From Saccharomycopsis fibuligera x Saccharomycopsis cf. fibuligera (Eukaryota > Ascomycota > Saccharomycetes > Ascoideales > Saccharomycopsidaceae), in NCBI GenBank assembly GCA_001936135.1, contig CP012812.1, positions 2,418,001 through 2,482,000 of the forward strand: a stretch of 64,000 nt of DNA, read 5' to 3'. Positions within the stretch are counted from its first letter, which is position 1. Every line of letters begins with the position of its first letter. The position numbers and the translations under genes are program-made. Below are positions 30,441 through 41,600 of the stretch, one piece after another. The notes below the pieces were generated by a model. It did not search any database. It saw only the letters and a program-made list of their open reading frames with translations, and had not been told where the DNA came from.

Positions 30441-31287
30441 GCCACCAGTGCCACAAACGTTTCAAGCATACCCGCCACAACTGCATCAACCACCGCCAAA
30501 GCAACAGCAGTATGCTGATATGCTGCCAAACAGTTATCAAAACCTTGACCAAAGCGGAATTAACCATAGCTCTAGACAAGCCAAGTATAGCGCTCCGAAC
30601 GTAGCCCCAAATACAACGTTGGCAAACATCGGACAACAAGAAAACCTCAACAAAAAAAATGGCATCATGAACGTCAATAATGACAGCATGATAAATCCTC
30701 TTAATAATACCAACTCTGCTAGTCTTCAAGAAGCAGTGAAGGTTGAAGAAAAATTACGTTTTATCTTTGATGCGGTTAATGCAACACGATCTGGGGTTTT
30801 AAACCCCAGTGAGTTGCAAAAAGCGTTATTGAATACTGATAATTCAAAATTTAGGCTATCCACAGTTAAAATCATGATTAAATTATTTGATAAGTCCAAT
30901 AAAAATGGGATTGATTTCCGCGAGTTTTATCATTTATGGTCGTATGTTTCAAGATGGAGAAAAATATTTTTAGAATACTCCAAGTTTGATAATGGGACTT
31001 CCATCACGATAAATCAATACCAAGAGGCATTAGAAGCCTTAGGATATCGTATGGGTCAAGAAACTGTTTCTTATATTTTTGATATATTTGCTACGACAGG
31101 TGAAAGTGCAGTTGATCAGCAGGTGGGGATCAAATCACTTAAATTGGATATGTTTGTGGAAAGCTTAGTGTGGTTGATGAAGTCTACTAGCTCATTTAAG
31201 AGATTCGATGTACAAAGGAACGGTGTAGGAGTGTTTCCATTTGATAATTACGTGCAAGAAATCTTGTCTTTTAGGTACTTAGATTAA
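29122..31287 (+). CDS. PEF1: Penta-EF-hand calcium-binding protein with long Gln-rich N-terminus (Pef1-like)
   Basis: A 721-residue protein. The C-terminal 180 residues (about 540-721) match the penta-EF-hand family (ALG-2, peflin, yeast Pef1/YGR058W): LRFIFDAVNATRSGVLNPSEL, IKLFDKSNKNGIDFREF followed by HLWSYVSRWRKIFLEY, then ITINQYQEALEALGYRM, and a final degenerate hand. Yeast Pef1 acts in polar bud growth and binds zinc and calcium. The N-terminal 540 residues are disordered, rich in Gln, Pro, Asn and Ser, with a pure Gln run of about 26 encoded by CAA (about 30369-30440). Yeast Pef1 is only 335 residues, so this N-terminus is much longer. The ATG is the first in frame. Confidence 0.88.
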
Positions 31288-31562
31288 TGTTTACTTTTAT
31301 AGATGAGGATTACAGTCTAACCCCTTCCTTTTATACAACTCATAGACCACTTTTGTGTACAATAAGAAAAATACAAGAACAATGCACTTACAACTAGCCT
31401 AACACATAGCGCAAACAAATTACAGATGAATCGAGGAGGCAATGTGATAGATTTTTATTAAAAAAAGAGAATCAACATAAATTAAACTTTAAAGAAAAAA
31501 AGAAACATTAGAATACATTAATATACCCATTCAATTCCATGATAATTTTTTGCTTTCTTTCT

Positions 31563-32754
31563 TTAAAATTTGGCAAATTTCTTGTTAGCTTTACCAGGAG
31601 CAGTTTGGACTTTCAAGACGTTGAATCTGATGGTTTTAGACAATGGTCTACATTGACCAACGGTAACGACGTCACCTTCAGAAACTCTGAAAGCTGGGGA
31701 AACGTGAGCAGCCAAGTTCTTGTGTCTTTTTTCGTATCTGTTGTATTTTGGAACGTAATGCAAGTAGTCTCTTCTGATGATAACAGATCTGTGCATTTTA
31801 GCAGAAACAACAGTACCGGTCAAAATTCTACCTCTGATGGAGATTTCACCAGTGAATGGACATTTCTTGTCAATGTAAGAACCTTCAATGGCAGATTTTG
31901 GGGTCTTGAAGCCCAAACCGACATCTTTATACCATCTCTTGGTTCTTCTGGTGGCCTTGGCCTTTGGGTTGGTGAAGATGTGTGGTTGCTAAAATAAAGT
32001 TAGTAAAAGTGTTCCATATGAGTTAAGGAATACGCAAGATATGCCGGGGTCATTTAAAAGTCAAAGATCTTCCACTATAAATTATTGGATTGAAGAGCTC
32101 TTTAAAAGACAAATACTGCATTGCTATACTGCTGATTAAAGTTGCTTGTAGAATCATGCCTTTGATGGTCAAATTGGAACGATACTTTTCTTTGCGCTCA
32201 AAATCTGTGGTTGCTCTAGTCAAATAATTTGGAATCATGAAGCAAACAACAATAGTTTAAGATTATCATTTGCACAATATTCGCGTTGTATTTTGTTTCA
32301 AAGATATTGCTGCTTTATTTACATAATGAATAGACCTATCTGTGCTTTTCAATGATGACATGATTTCTCTATTTGGCATTTTCCTGCTAGTGCTTCCTAT
32401 TCTATTGATTCTCTTCACAACAAAAAATATTCAATTTATTTGCATCTACTAATTTTTTACCCATGTTGATTCGTCCCACTCCTCAACTTTGAATATTTAA
32501 CATGATAAAACTTTGACAAATTGCTTTTGAACTTCGTTGATAAACGTAAAACAGCATTTTCATTATATTTTTGTAAAATGGTAATGTGTGAACTTGGAAT
32601 ATTTCTCTTACAAATCTCTCAATAAATAAATCTTCGTAGTTCCTTGATATTAAATGACCTCTTGAGTACAATACATCAACAATCTTGTTTTTGAATGGTA
32701 AATACACACCTTTTGGAAAGCTTTTTCAGATTGGACAGTCAATTCAGTGGCCAT
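31563..32754 (-). CDS. RPS11: Cytosolic 40S ribosomal protein S11 (uS17), spliced
   Basis: Exon 1 is 32710-32754 ([15 protein letters not shown]) and exon 2 is 31563-31988 (starting [19 protein letters not shown] and ending KANKKFAKF), giving 156 residues, the normal length of eukaryotic uS17. The 721-nt intron (31989-32709) has donor GTGTGT, branch point TACTAAC at 31999-32005 and acceptor TTTTAG, with phase 0. The splice position after the N-terminal 15 residues matches yeast RPS11. The protein binds 18S rRNA in the small subunit body. Upstream are an AGCCCTAA Tbf1 site and several TCATGTGA boxes. The donor departs from the usual GTATGT, but frame and homology leave no practical alternative. 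Confidence 0.96.
31989..32709 (-). other. Intron of RPS11
   Basis: 721 nt, donor GTGTGT, branch TACTAAC (31999-32005), acceptor TTTTAG. I looked for box C/D and box H/ACA snoRNA features on the sense strand and saw none that convince, but short RNA genes cannot be excluded by eye. Confidence 0.9.
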
Positions 32755-33052
32755 TTTGATAGTATAGTTGTTTTCTTCTTGCTCAAACTTCCTGTATATA
32801 CGACTAATACAAAGTATTAAAAAAGAAGAACCGCTGAAAAATTTTGATATACTCTCTCCCACTCGGCAATGGAAACAGGAAACGAAAGACAGACAGGAGG
32901 AAAGAAAAAAAAAGTTCGCTCTACTATGATCATGTGATTGTCACACTTTCCTTTTAACTATGGAAGCGAAAACAGAATGGAAAAACGACTTTTTTTTCCG
33001 GCTGTCAAAGACAGAAGAGCGGGAAAAGGGCTGCGCGGGAGTATCGTGATAG

Positions 33053-33069
33053 TCATGTGATACATGTGA
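33053..33069. promoter_or_regulatory. Two adjacent Cbf1-like boxes upstream of RPS11
   Basis: TCATGTGA (33053-33060) and ACATGTGA (33062-33069) nearly abut; a third box lies at 32930-32937. Each is one base from the Cbf1 E-box TCACGTGA read on one strand or the other. Confidence 0.45.
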
Positions 33070-33150
33070 TGAGAGCAAATGTGTTGTTGGTATTTAAGCC
33101 CTCGGAAAAGTCATGGCGAAATCAGATGACATACGTGAAGCCTCGCTTTT

Positions 33151-33158
33151 AGCCCTAA
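33151..33158. promoter_or_regulatory. Tbf1 site AGCCCTAA upstream of RPS11
   Basis: An exact match to the Tbf1 consensus ARCCCTAA, about 400 nt before the RPS11 ATG and about 85 nt beyond the Cbf1-like boxes. It fits the known Tbf1/Cbf1 control of Candida ribosomal protein genes; actual binding is inferred. Confidence 0.5.
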
Positions 33159-33575
33159 TATTTGGTCCATGGGCTCAAGGCCACATAAGCACAAAGGGCT
33201 TCCTTCCAATACTAGCCGTAAATGTGATACTGAATACACCGTACATCTCTGCTGATGCGCTTGCTGTCGTAGCGTAAACTGCCTAGAGTAATGTTCATAC
33301 ATTTCCCTAAATATGCGGATATTATATACACCAAAGGAAACTAACTCATAATATACATACTAAAATACTATAGTTTGTTTGGAAAATTAAAAGATATCAC
33401 TAGACCGTGTTGTAGTGTTCGCAATGATATGACTAGAAACGAGAAAACAAAAAAAAATTAAAAAAAAAAAAGCAGATGCGTAAAAAGAACAATAAAGAAA
33501 AAGAAATTGTCATTTGAATGTAGATTGTGCTGAGTTACTAAAAAAGCAGGGAAATCAAAATATTCACATTTTTAA

Positions 33576-34244
33576 TCATGAATTGGAAGGAACACTGTGC
33601 TTCGTTACTTTCAATGCTTTACCACCCCAGGTAGTCAAAGACTCCAACAATTCCCCTTTATCATGCAACGCCTTCATATCGTCCGAGCCTCCTCTAGAGA
33701 CTCCATTAACATATAAATTCGGAACAGTAGATCTTCCTGATTTCTCAGCGATATAGTCCTGTAGTTCTTTCCCGTGTTTGTGTTTGTCCAACTCCACAAT
33801 GATTGGTTCAGGAATAAGTTCATAGTCATTTTTCAACAATGATTTCAAATTTTTAGAATACGGGCAGTAAGTTTTAGAAAAAATGACAACAGGAGAAAAC
33901 AGAAGAATTTCGTTAAACTCTTTGGCTGGATTAAAATCTTTTCCTGGTTCCTCCGTTAGGTCTTTTGCGGATCCTTTGATATCTGCCTTTGGATCTTTAA
34001 CAGTGCTTTCGTCCAAGTTGCCAGCTGGAGTGTTTAGTTTGGTATTTGGCTCTACTTTGATATTGTTACCATTGTCGATCTGGGCCAGCAGTGAGGAGAC
34101 CAATGGGTCGAGCTGCGTAGCGTCATTGCTGAGCATGGCCGGCACTTGGAAGTCATCGGAATAATGAAGAGTCTTGAATAGAAGCAACACTCCGAGCACT
34201 ATTACCGTGGCAAAAACAGATAATCTGAGTTTTCTGGTGGACAT
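33576..34244 (-). CDS. Membrane-anchored glutaredoxin of the Grx6/Grx7 type
   Basis: A 222-residue protein with an N-terminal hydrophobic anchor (about residues 8-26), a polar lumenal stalk (about 27-105) and a C-terminal glutaredoxin domain. The active site reads TYCPYSKN with the single Cys at about 127, so it is a monothiol CPYS enzyme. The glutathione-binding TVP (173-175) and the GGSDD turn (186-190) are present. Saccharomyces Grx7 has CPYS and Grx6 has CSYS; both sit in the early secretory pathway and protect against oxidants using glutathione. By active site it is closer to Grx7, but the long stalk is also Grx6-like, so I leave the symbol open. It is divergent from the cupin gene. Confidence 0.9.
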   Translation of the reverse strand: MSTRKLRLSVFATVIVLGVLLLFKTLHYSDDFQVPAMLSNDATQLDPLVSSLLAQIDNGNNIKVEPNTKLNTPAGNLDESTVKDPKADIKGSAKDLTEEPGKDFNPAKEFNEILLFSPVVIFSKTYCPYSKNLKSLLKNDYELIPEPIIVELDKHKHGKELQDYIAEKSGRSTVPNLYVNGVSRGGSDDMKALHDKGELLESLTTWGGKALKVTKHSVPSNS

Positions 34245-34642
34245 ATCAACCCTGCTGTAGTATGGTATGTATACTATTTTGTATGGTTGAAGAGTATAGG
34301 TAATAGATCAACGCGTGTATTGAAAACTCCCCAGGTGGCACGTAAACTAATTTGTTACTCGGCTGTTTGCTTTCTGTTTCTGGAATTATGATTTTCAGAT
34401 TTTCTTCTTTTTTTGTGATCTGTCACCCCCGATAATGCGCGATCTACGGGCCCTCGAACCTGATACGTTCACGTGATAATATTTTTTCTCAAAGCTTGCT
34501 TGCCTAGTGTATAAGCTCTGCAGCAAATTTAGGAGCTTGAGGACTAGAACTTATAGAAGAATCCAATCCGATCAATATTAATTGATCAAACAGGCAAAAC
34601 GAACATCACAGAAGATACAATTCAAGTAGTGCATTTTCCAGA
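34245..34642. promoter_or_regulatory. Divergent promoter of the glutaredoxin and cupin genes
   Basis: 398 nt between divergent starts, with TCACGTGA at 34469-34476, an exact palindromic Cbf1-type E-box that could serve both genes. Cbf1 controls sulfur metabolism in many yeasts, which would suit a glutathione-dependent enzyme. Confidence 0.55.
34469..34476. promoter_or_regulatory. Cbf1-type E-box TCACGTGA
   Basis: A perfect palindrome matching the Cbf1 binding site, roughly midway between two divergent genes. Binding is inferred. Confidence 0.5.
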
Positions 34643-35293
34643 ATGTCTAATTTTGCGTCCCCAACAATTGATAATATCAAACACGCGAACCTTGAAATAG
34701 TCAGACCCAAGCATCTTGACCTGTCTTCCAGGAACAGTGCGATAGCCAAGGAGCTCATTGAACAGCTTGAGCTTATCCCTCATCAAGAAGGTGGCTACTT
34801 CAAGGAAACTGACAGATCGCCATTCCATTTGCAGAATCCATATAATGATGAAATTGCCAATTCTGGTAATTTGATAAGCACCACGGATTCTAACATTGGG
34901 GATAAGGAACTCACCAGAAACTACTCAACTTTAATCTACTATCTCATTGCCCATGAAATCCCTCTTGGCCGTCTTCACAGAAATAGATCGCGGATTATTC
35001 ACATTTTGCAAAGGGGCTCCGGTCAATATGTGCTTATCTATCCGAATGGAGAAATCAAGACTTTTAGAGTAGGCTTCAATTTTGCCAAAGGCGAAGTTGC
35101 GCAGTGGGTGGTTCCAGGAGATGTTTGGAAAGCCAGTTTCTTGAGCGATCAAGATGACCATTTACTCATTAGCGAAGTAGTTGTGCCTGGATTCGAATTC
35201 TTAGACCACAAATTCATGAACAATGAAAAAGAATTGGCGGGTTTAATCGGTGAAGAAAAAGCGCGTGACTTGAGTTGGTTGCTTGGGAAATAG
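34643..35293 (+). CDS. Cupin-superfamily protein of the DUF985 family (YML079W-like)
   Basis: A 216-residue orthologue of Saccharomyces YML079W, a small cupin with a plant seed-storage/sugar-isomerase-like fold but no established function. The block IPHQEGGYFKETDRSPF and later YSTLIYYLI, SRIIHILQRGSGQYVLIYP and AQWVVPGDVWKASF match it closely. The metal- or ligand-binding positions expected in the barrel (for example HRNRSRIIHIL) are present. There is no targeting signal, so it is probably cytosolic and nuclear. The first ATG is used, in a short N-terminal extension not conserved with yeast. Confidence 0.93.
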   Translation: MSNFASPTIDNIKHANLEIVRPKHLDLSSRNSAIAKELIEQLELIPHQEGGYFKETDRSPFHLQNPYNDEIANSGNLISTTDSNIGDKELTRNYSTLIYYLIAHEIPLGRLHRNRSRIIHILQRGSGQYVLIYPNGEIKTFRVGFNFAKGEVAQWVVPGDVWKASFLSDQDDHLLISEVVVPGFEFLDHKFMNNEKELAGLIGEEKARDLSWLLGK

Positions 35294-36503
35294 ATCAACT
35301 TGCATTTTGAGAATATAGCTGAAAAATTTCACAGATATCCAAATACATGGTGAATACTCTTTCGATGCCTAATACGAGTTAATTGGCAATAGGGTCTAAA
35401 ACGCGTAGCATAATCTGTCAATCCATAAGTTTCCAACAAGATAGTGCTAATTGCTTTGACATTTGGCATGACTGCTATTTTTGGCTGACTATCGTACTTT
35501 TTTACCAAAGGGTTGTGACAGGATTAAGGCTGAAACTCTGCGACATAAGCGAAGATTTTTTGCACGTGACTTTTGACACTCTCGGCCGCAGATGTAACTA
35601 TGCAGTCACGCATCAAAGCCTGTGGTAAGCCCAACGTTGCCTCATTTCAGTTCGCTGCTGGCCTTTGGTTTCATGTTTTCCAAGAGACCTTCAAATGGTG
35701 TTTTGAAAGAAGTTGATGTGGTTGTTATTTTTAGAAATAATGGATAAGCTGGGGCCGTCCTTTTAGAATCTTGGTGTTTACGTTGTTTGATATTATGATG
35801 CTTCGCTCAGTAGCGTTATAATTATCAATATTAACAACCGGGCTTTACCACAATTACACAAAATAGTTGACGAAGTGACTAGCACGAGCATTATTAAATA
35901 TACCCTGCAAGTGGTATGATAAGCTAGCAGGCATTATGAAAGAAAAATTTTTTTATCAAAATTATCTGAAAGATTGCTATCATTCCAATTCGTGATATTC
36001 AAATGTTACCTTTAAAGATCCAGATATTTGGCGACATGCAAAAGCATTATCCAAGCACTATTAACAGTATTTTTTCGCCGATTGGTAGCAGCACATAATG
36101 GTCTTTCGCTTAATAGTGTTAAAGCTAGTCTATTGATCTCTGCTGGAAGGTCAAAACGCCAATTTCTAAAAATAGAGTCCCACAATAAATCTCAAACAAG
36201 AAGATTAAGGACCATCTGGTACTCCTGCAGCTATATGCAACATTTCCGATGTGCAGCAACGCAGTTTCTTGACATGGACATTTCGGTCTCGAAAGGATAT
36301 AAAATGCTTGGTAATTCCTGGAAAGCAATTACTAGTCCTGACAATCTGTCAACACTTCCTTCTTTCTACAGACAAATATTCCAACAGGATCCTTTCTTTC
36401 AACCCTCCAACTCTTATCCATTCCTTAATCTATAACCTTAACTTTCGTGCCGTCACAACCCAAATCAAAACACAAAACTACAACAGCCCCAAATAAACAA
36501 AAA
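35294..36503. promoter_or_regulatory. Upstream region of the zinc-finger gene (1.2 kb)
   Basis: No supported gene. It includes CACGTGAC at 35573-35580. The last 100 nt before the ATG are rich in A and C (CAAAACACAAAACTACAACAGC type), as in a leader. The length is above average for the compact right-hand neighbours and suggests a regulated promoter. Confidence 0.55.
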
Positions 36504-37913
36504 ATGTTCACCATGCAGCAACCAAACCAAAATTATACCAATCCTGCATTTCAATTTACAGGCGATGCAAGTTTTTTATTTGCTAACTTTCAGCAACCGC
36601 CTTACGATCAACAAGACATTATCAATAAGTTGAACTTTAGCGGGACACCATCAACTGTCAGCTCCGCTGCTTCTCCAGGGGAAGCAAACTTGGAACAATA
36701 CCCTCCTTACAATGACCAGCCAATGGGACACCATTTTGATTTTGTTCAAGCTCTTCTTGCTGATGAAGGTATCAAGGAGTACATGAATTTGGAAACTCCA
36801 CAAAAAATCAAGCTTTACTGTCGCTATCCTAAATGCAAAGACAGAAACCAAAAGTTCTCAAGTTATATTTCTTTGGCTCACCACATGAACGTCCATTCCA
36901 AGGAAATCAACTTCAAACCAAAATACACTTGCGACGGTGTACACCAATTTGCAAGTAACTGTCCATTCACAGTTTTGGGTTTCGCTAAAGAGAGCGATAT
37001 TAGAGAACACAAACAACACCGTATTTGCAAAGATTGCAACAGACTCTTTAGCAGAATAGATAACTTGAAGACTCACACCACAAGCAAAGGTGGCAAGCCA
37101 AGTCCATGTGCTAAGAAAGCAGCTAGAAAACAAGCAACTACAAAAGTCACAAAATCTAAAGCGTTATCGGGATCAGTGGCACCACTAGTGTTTCCATCTA
37201 ATTATAAATTTGCTAGCAATAACAGCAAAGACAACAACAGTGGTCACTATTCAGTTTCCGGATCCCCAAATATGGTAAATCAAAGAAGATCAAACAGCCT
37301 TTATCAAACTCAGTTTACAAACGGTGCTTCAAAGTTTGGTAGTGAAGGCTATGGAAACATTATTGATGTATTAAACGATGAAAACGGTACCCAAAAATTC
37401 ATTGCACAAGATTCTAGCTGCTTGCAGTTTAACTATAGTCAAGCACCACCAGCAGTAAGACACCAATCTGGAAATTATTCGGCTACACTCTCCCCTCAAC
37501 TTACTCACAACAACAGCATAAATGACGACATCAATGCGAATTGCAATACACAACCAGGAAACCAAAAGCACACTAGAAGCCTGGTATCTTTGTCTTCTCC
37601 ACAAAATCAGCAGTATTTTCACTCACAGTTCCAGCAGTTGAGCAACATCGACTTTAATGGCAGCCTTTTCATGCCAGATCTCTTGAGTGAAACTGGTAGC
37701 ACTGCCACTAACAATTCACAAAACATGTTTTCGGCAGGATTTTCTGATACTTCCGACTTCTCAAACTTTAACTTGGAATACACGAGCCAAGTAGGAACTA
37801 ATCCGTCTGTTGGAAGCTTGCAGCTTCATTTTCAAAACAAGTTGGATGAACCGGTTCAAGAGATTGCTTCTGTTGACTTTGATATCAAAGATGTTAACTG
37901 GAGACGCCTTTAA
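36504..37913 (+). CDS. Zinc-finger protein, probable transcription factor
   Basis: A 469-residue protein from the first ATG at 36504; the in-frame extension upstream has no ATG. The N-terminal 100 residues are Gln/Asn/Pro-rich. About 115-210 holds a cysteine/histidine array: CRYPKCKDR followed by LAHHMNVH, then YTCDGVHQF with a paired Cys and IREHKQH, then CKDCNRLFSRIDNLKTH ending in a Cys rather than a second His. This resembles divergent C2H2/C2HC fingers, the last being most typical (FSRIDNLKTH). A basic patch (KKAARKQATTKVTKSK) follows and could be a nuclear signal. The C-terminal half is Ser/Asn-rich and acidic at its end, consistent with an activation domain. The targets and the orthologue are unknown to me. 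Confidence 0.78.
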   Translation: MFTMQQPNQNYTNPAFQFTGDASFLFANFQQPPYDQQDIINKLNFSGTPSTVSSAASPGEANLEQYPPYNDQPMGHHFDFVQALLADEGIKEYMNLETPQKIKLYCRYPKCKDRNQKFSSYISLAHHMNVHSKEINFKPKYTCDGVHQFASNCPFTVLGFAKESDIREHKQHRICKDCNRLFSRIDNLKTHTTSKGGKPSPCAKKAARKQATTKVTKSKALSGSVAPLVFPSNYKFASNNSKDNNSGHYSVSGSPNMVNQRRSNSLYQTQFTNGASKFGSEGYGNIIDVLNDENGTQKFIAQDSSCLQFNYSQAPPAVRHQSGNYSATLSPQLTHNNSINDDINANCNTQPGNQKHTRSLVSLSSPQNQQYFHSQFQQLSNIDFNGSLFMPDLLSETGSTATNNSQNMFSAGFSDTSDFSNFNLEYTSQVGTNPSVGSLQLHFQNKLDEPVQEIASVDFDIKDVNWRRL

Positions 37914-38696
37914 AAACAGTATACTTTTTTTAGTTTATTCTGTATTTCTTATGATTCTTTGACTTTCAAATTTTTTTTATCTCGCTTTTTGTTATTAATT
38001 TCTTTTGCATTTGCTTTTTTTCGTTGTCGTTCACATTACTGTTGGGGTTTGGTTTTTTCGGTTTTTCATTTAAGTCAATAGATATTAGTTCATAAATATA
38101 AACATAGATATCTACAATCAAGAAAATTGTTGCATTAGCAGCCTACGTATTCACATAAAGTATCCAATCACAACTAGGAAGTATATTGATTATAAGTTTG
38201 CTATACTATTACTGCTGCGACTGGTGATATGCAGCAGTATGCATGTATGACCAGTACTGTAAGAAATATCAAATTCTCTTGTACGAGCTCATCTGATAAT
38301 CCTAATGCTTCAACAAATCAGTTTGGGGAAGTTAATTGGTAGCAGTGACGGCCATGTCAGTAAGTCGATCGTAAATTGAGTAACGCAGTTACTCGGAAAC
38401 CATTAACATAATAGCTATTGTTATGCTGCACGTGTGGTGAGCTTATCTTTCTGCTGCCTTAGAAAGCGGCAATTAAATCAATCAGTCAACAAAAACTATG
38501 GCGCACCAGAGCTTAGAGGTCAAAAAAGATTTGATGATGGTCTAACGCTATCTATCACCAATGAAAGATGGTGCAATGTTTTAAATTCAAAACGTTATAA
38601 ACGAGGTCCCTAAAGCTGGTTTTATGGAGACATCTTGCTCTCTATTGCCTTGATTGCGCTCCTACTTTGAAATTTAAGACCTTAGTGTATTATACA
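37914..38696. other. Intergenic region between the zinc-finger and 5-oxoprolinase genes
   Basis: 780 nt, T-rich at first (terminator side) and less so towards the oxoprolinase start. No gene or striking repeat is seen. Confidence 0.55.
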
Positions 38697-41600
38697 ATGT
38701 CCAAAGTTAAAATCTCAATTGGTATGTAAAGACTTTGAAAATATGCAAACCATTTTTGCTTTTGTAAGCGTTATAACTAACAATTTAAAGATAGAGGTGG
38801 AACTTTTACTGATTGTTGGGCAGATATTCCTGGCAAAGGAGAAGTGATTTTTAAGCTTCTTTCCGAAGACCCTCAAAACTATAATGATGCTCCAGGTGAA
38901 GCCATAAGAAGAATTCTCGAACAACACACGGGCCACAGCATTCCCAAAGGCACGAAGCTTGATGGCAATTTGATAGAGTATGTGCGAATGGGCACCACAG
39001 TTGCTACCAACGCCTTGTTGGAAAGAAAGGGGAAAAGTTTTGTGTACATCACAACTGAGGGATTTGAAGATGTGTTGAAAATTGGAACACAGGCTAGACC
39101 AGAGTTGTTCAATTTGAGAATACATAAAACTGCACCATTATATGATGAGGTTGTTGGCATTGAGGAGCGCATCACAGTTGAAACCTCATCGGATGATCCA
39201 AACGAGGTGAAAATTAATCCTAACAATCCAGATATTGTTATCACAGCCTCAACAACCCCAATCAGAATCATCAAACCGTTAAATGTTAAGCTGAGTAGAG
39301 AGCGTTTAAAAAAGCTTTTTGAAAAGGGGCACCGTAACTTGGCAGTTTGTTTTGCTCATTCATACTTGTTCAATGATCATGAAAAAGTTCTTTATCAGCT
39401 AGCCAAGGATATTGGCTTCCAACATGTTTCCATTTCTTCGAATGTATCAAAGAGTATTAACTACTTAAATCGCGGCAATTCTACATGTATTGATGCATAC
39501 TTGACTCCGATTGTACAAGAGTACGTGGATAAGTTTTTATCTTACTTTAATACTGTTCCGAAGGTTCAATTCATGCGATCAGACGGTGGATTAACCGACG
39601 CCAAAGACTTCAAAGGGATAAATGCTATTCTTTCGGGGCCAGCAGGTGGTGTGGTGGGAGTGAAAGAAACCTGCTACACCGCTGGACAGGCCCAAGGGTT
39701 CAACAACTTGGTTGGGTTTGACATGGGCGGTACTTCCACTGATGTTTCTAGGGTCGATGGTGAAAACTTTGAAATTAGCGTTGAGAACAAAACTGCTGGT
39801 CTTGAGAACAGTGCTCCTCAATTGCAGATCCATACTGTTGCTGCCGGCGGTGGGTCTGTTTTAAAATGGGAAAATGGACTATTTCATGTTGGCCCGGAGT
39901 CTGCTGGCTCGCATCCAGGCCCTGCTTCGTATAGAAAAGGTGGGCCATTGACAGTTACTGACGCAAATTTGTTTTTAGGAAGACTCTTTATTAATCAATT
40001 TCCTAAAATATTTGGCAAGAACGGTGATGAATCACTAGACGCAGATATAGTGAGATTGAAGTTTGAAGCATTGGCCAAACTGATTAATTCAGATACGGGT
40101 AAACAGTTAAGTCCCGAAGATGTTGCCTTGGGATTTTTGGGTATTGCTAATGTAAAAATGGCAAATTCGATTAGAGATATAACCGAGTCTCGCGGGTATG
40201 CTACTAAAGAGCACACATTAGTATCATTTGGGGGTGCTGGGTCTCAAAATTGTTCTGCAGTTGCAAGAAACTTAGACATCAGCAGGGTAGTTATCCACAA
40301 GTACTCATCTATCTTATCTGCATATGGTATTGCTAGAGCGAAAACTAATTTTGATTTGAGTGAACCATACAATGCAAATTTTGATGAAGAAGCATTGAGC
40401 ACTGCTAAATCTAAGATTGATAAATTAAAGCAAAAGGTAATACAACATCTTGTTGAAGCTCAAGGCGCAGAGAATATAGATGATATTAGTATAGTTATCA
40501 GCTTGGGCTTGAAGTACAAAGGCTCAAACACAGTGTTTCAAGTTGAAGCTATCAATGGCTCTGATGATTACAAAACTCCGTTTTTAGCCGCTCATGAAAG
40601 AGAATTTGGTTTTAACAACAAAAGTGCTAAAATCTTGATTTCATCAGTCAACGTCAGAGGAATTTACTCGCCTTCCCCAAAGAACAGCGCACATAGATCA
40701 ACAATTCCTTCCCAATTGTCACTATTAAAGGAAAATGGCTCTGAAATTGCTGACAGTGATATTGTGCAGTGCGTTGTTTTTGAACAGGGAACATACGAAT
40801 ATACTAAAGTGTACAATTTACCAAAAATTAAAAATGGTGCAGCTATCTTTGGTCCAGCGCTTATCATTGACGAAACTCAAACTATATTGGTAGAACCTAA
40901 TTCAAAAGCTTATGTTTTGGAGAACCATGTCGTGCTTGAAATTGATGTGTTGAAGGATTCTTCATTAGGGAAGTCGACAAATCGTGCTCCTATCAACGCC
41001 GGTACACCGCTAAGCGAAGCAGACCCAGTATTACTTACAGTGTTTGGGCACCGATTCATGGGTATTGCAGAAACTATGGGCCGTACGCTACAACGGACCT
41101 CAGTTTCTTCATCGATTAAAGAGCGTCTTGATTTTTCATGTGCCATATTCGATTCTGAGGCTAGGTTGTGTGCTAATGCACCTCATATTCCAGTGCATTT
41201 GGGTTCTATGCAGTTTGCTATAAAATATCAACATGAGTTACACAAGGATACACTTAAGCCCGGAGACGTTCTTGTTTCAAACCATCCAGAGGCAGGGGGA
41301 ACACATTTACCAGATATTACTGTTATCACACCTGTGTTTCATAATGGTGAAATTGTTTTTTATGTTGCTTCACGAGGACACCATGCTGATATTGGGGGAG
41401 CGGGGATTACAGCAATGAGTCCAAATAGCAGAGAACTTTGGCAAGAGGGTGTTTCAATAAAAAGCTTTAAGTTGGTGAGCCAGGGCCATTTTGATGAAGA
41501 AGGCATTACAAAATTGTTTGCAAAAGTTGCTGAAATGCCGGGATGTTCTGCTACTAGAAATATTAACCATAATTTGAATGATTTGAGGGCTCAGGTTGGT

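Larger units (their letters stand above)
32755..33575. promoter_or_regulatory. RPS11 promoter and glutaredoxin 3' region
   Basis: About 820 nt. The half next to RPS11 carries TCATGTGA at 32930-32937 and 33053-33060, ACATGTGA at 33062-33069, and AGCCCTAA at 33151-33158. The half next to the glutaredoxin gene is A-rich (about 33450-33505), as expected of its 3' flank. No gene is supported. Confidence 0.6.

Noticed and set aside
32483-32707. 74-codon minus-strand frame inside the RPS11 intron
   Set aside because: It lies wholly in the intron and has no recognisable content.
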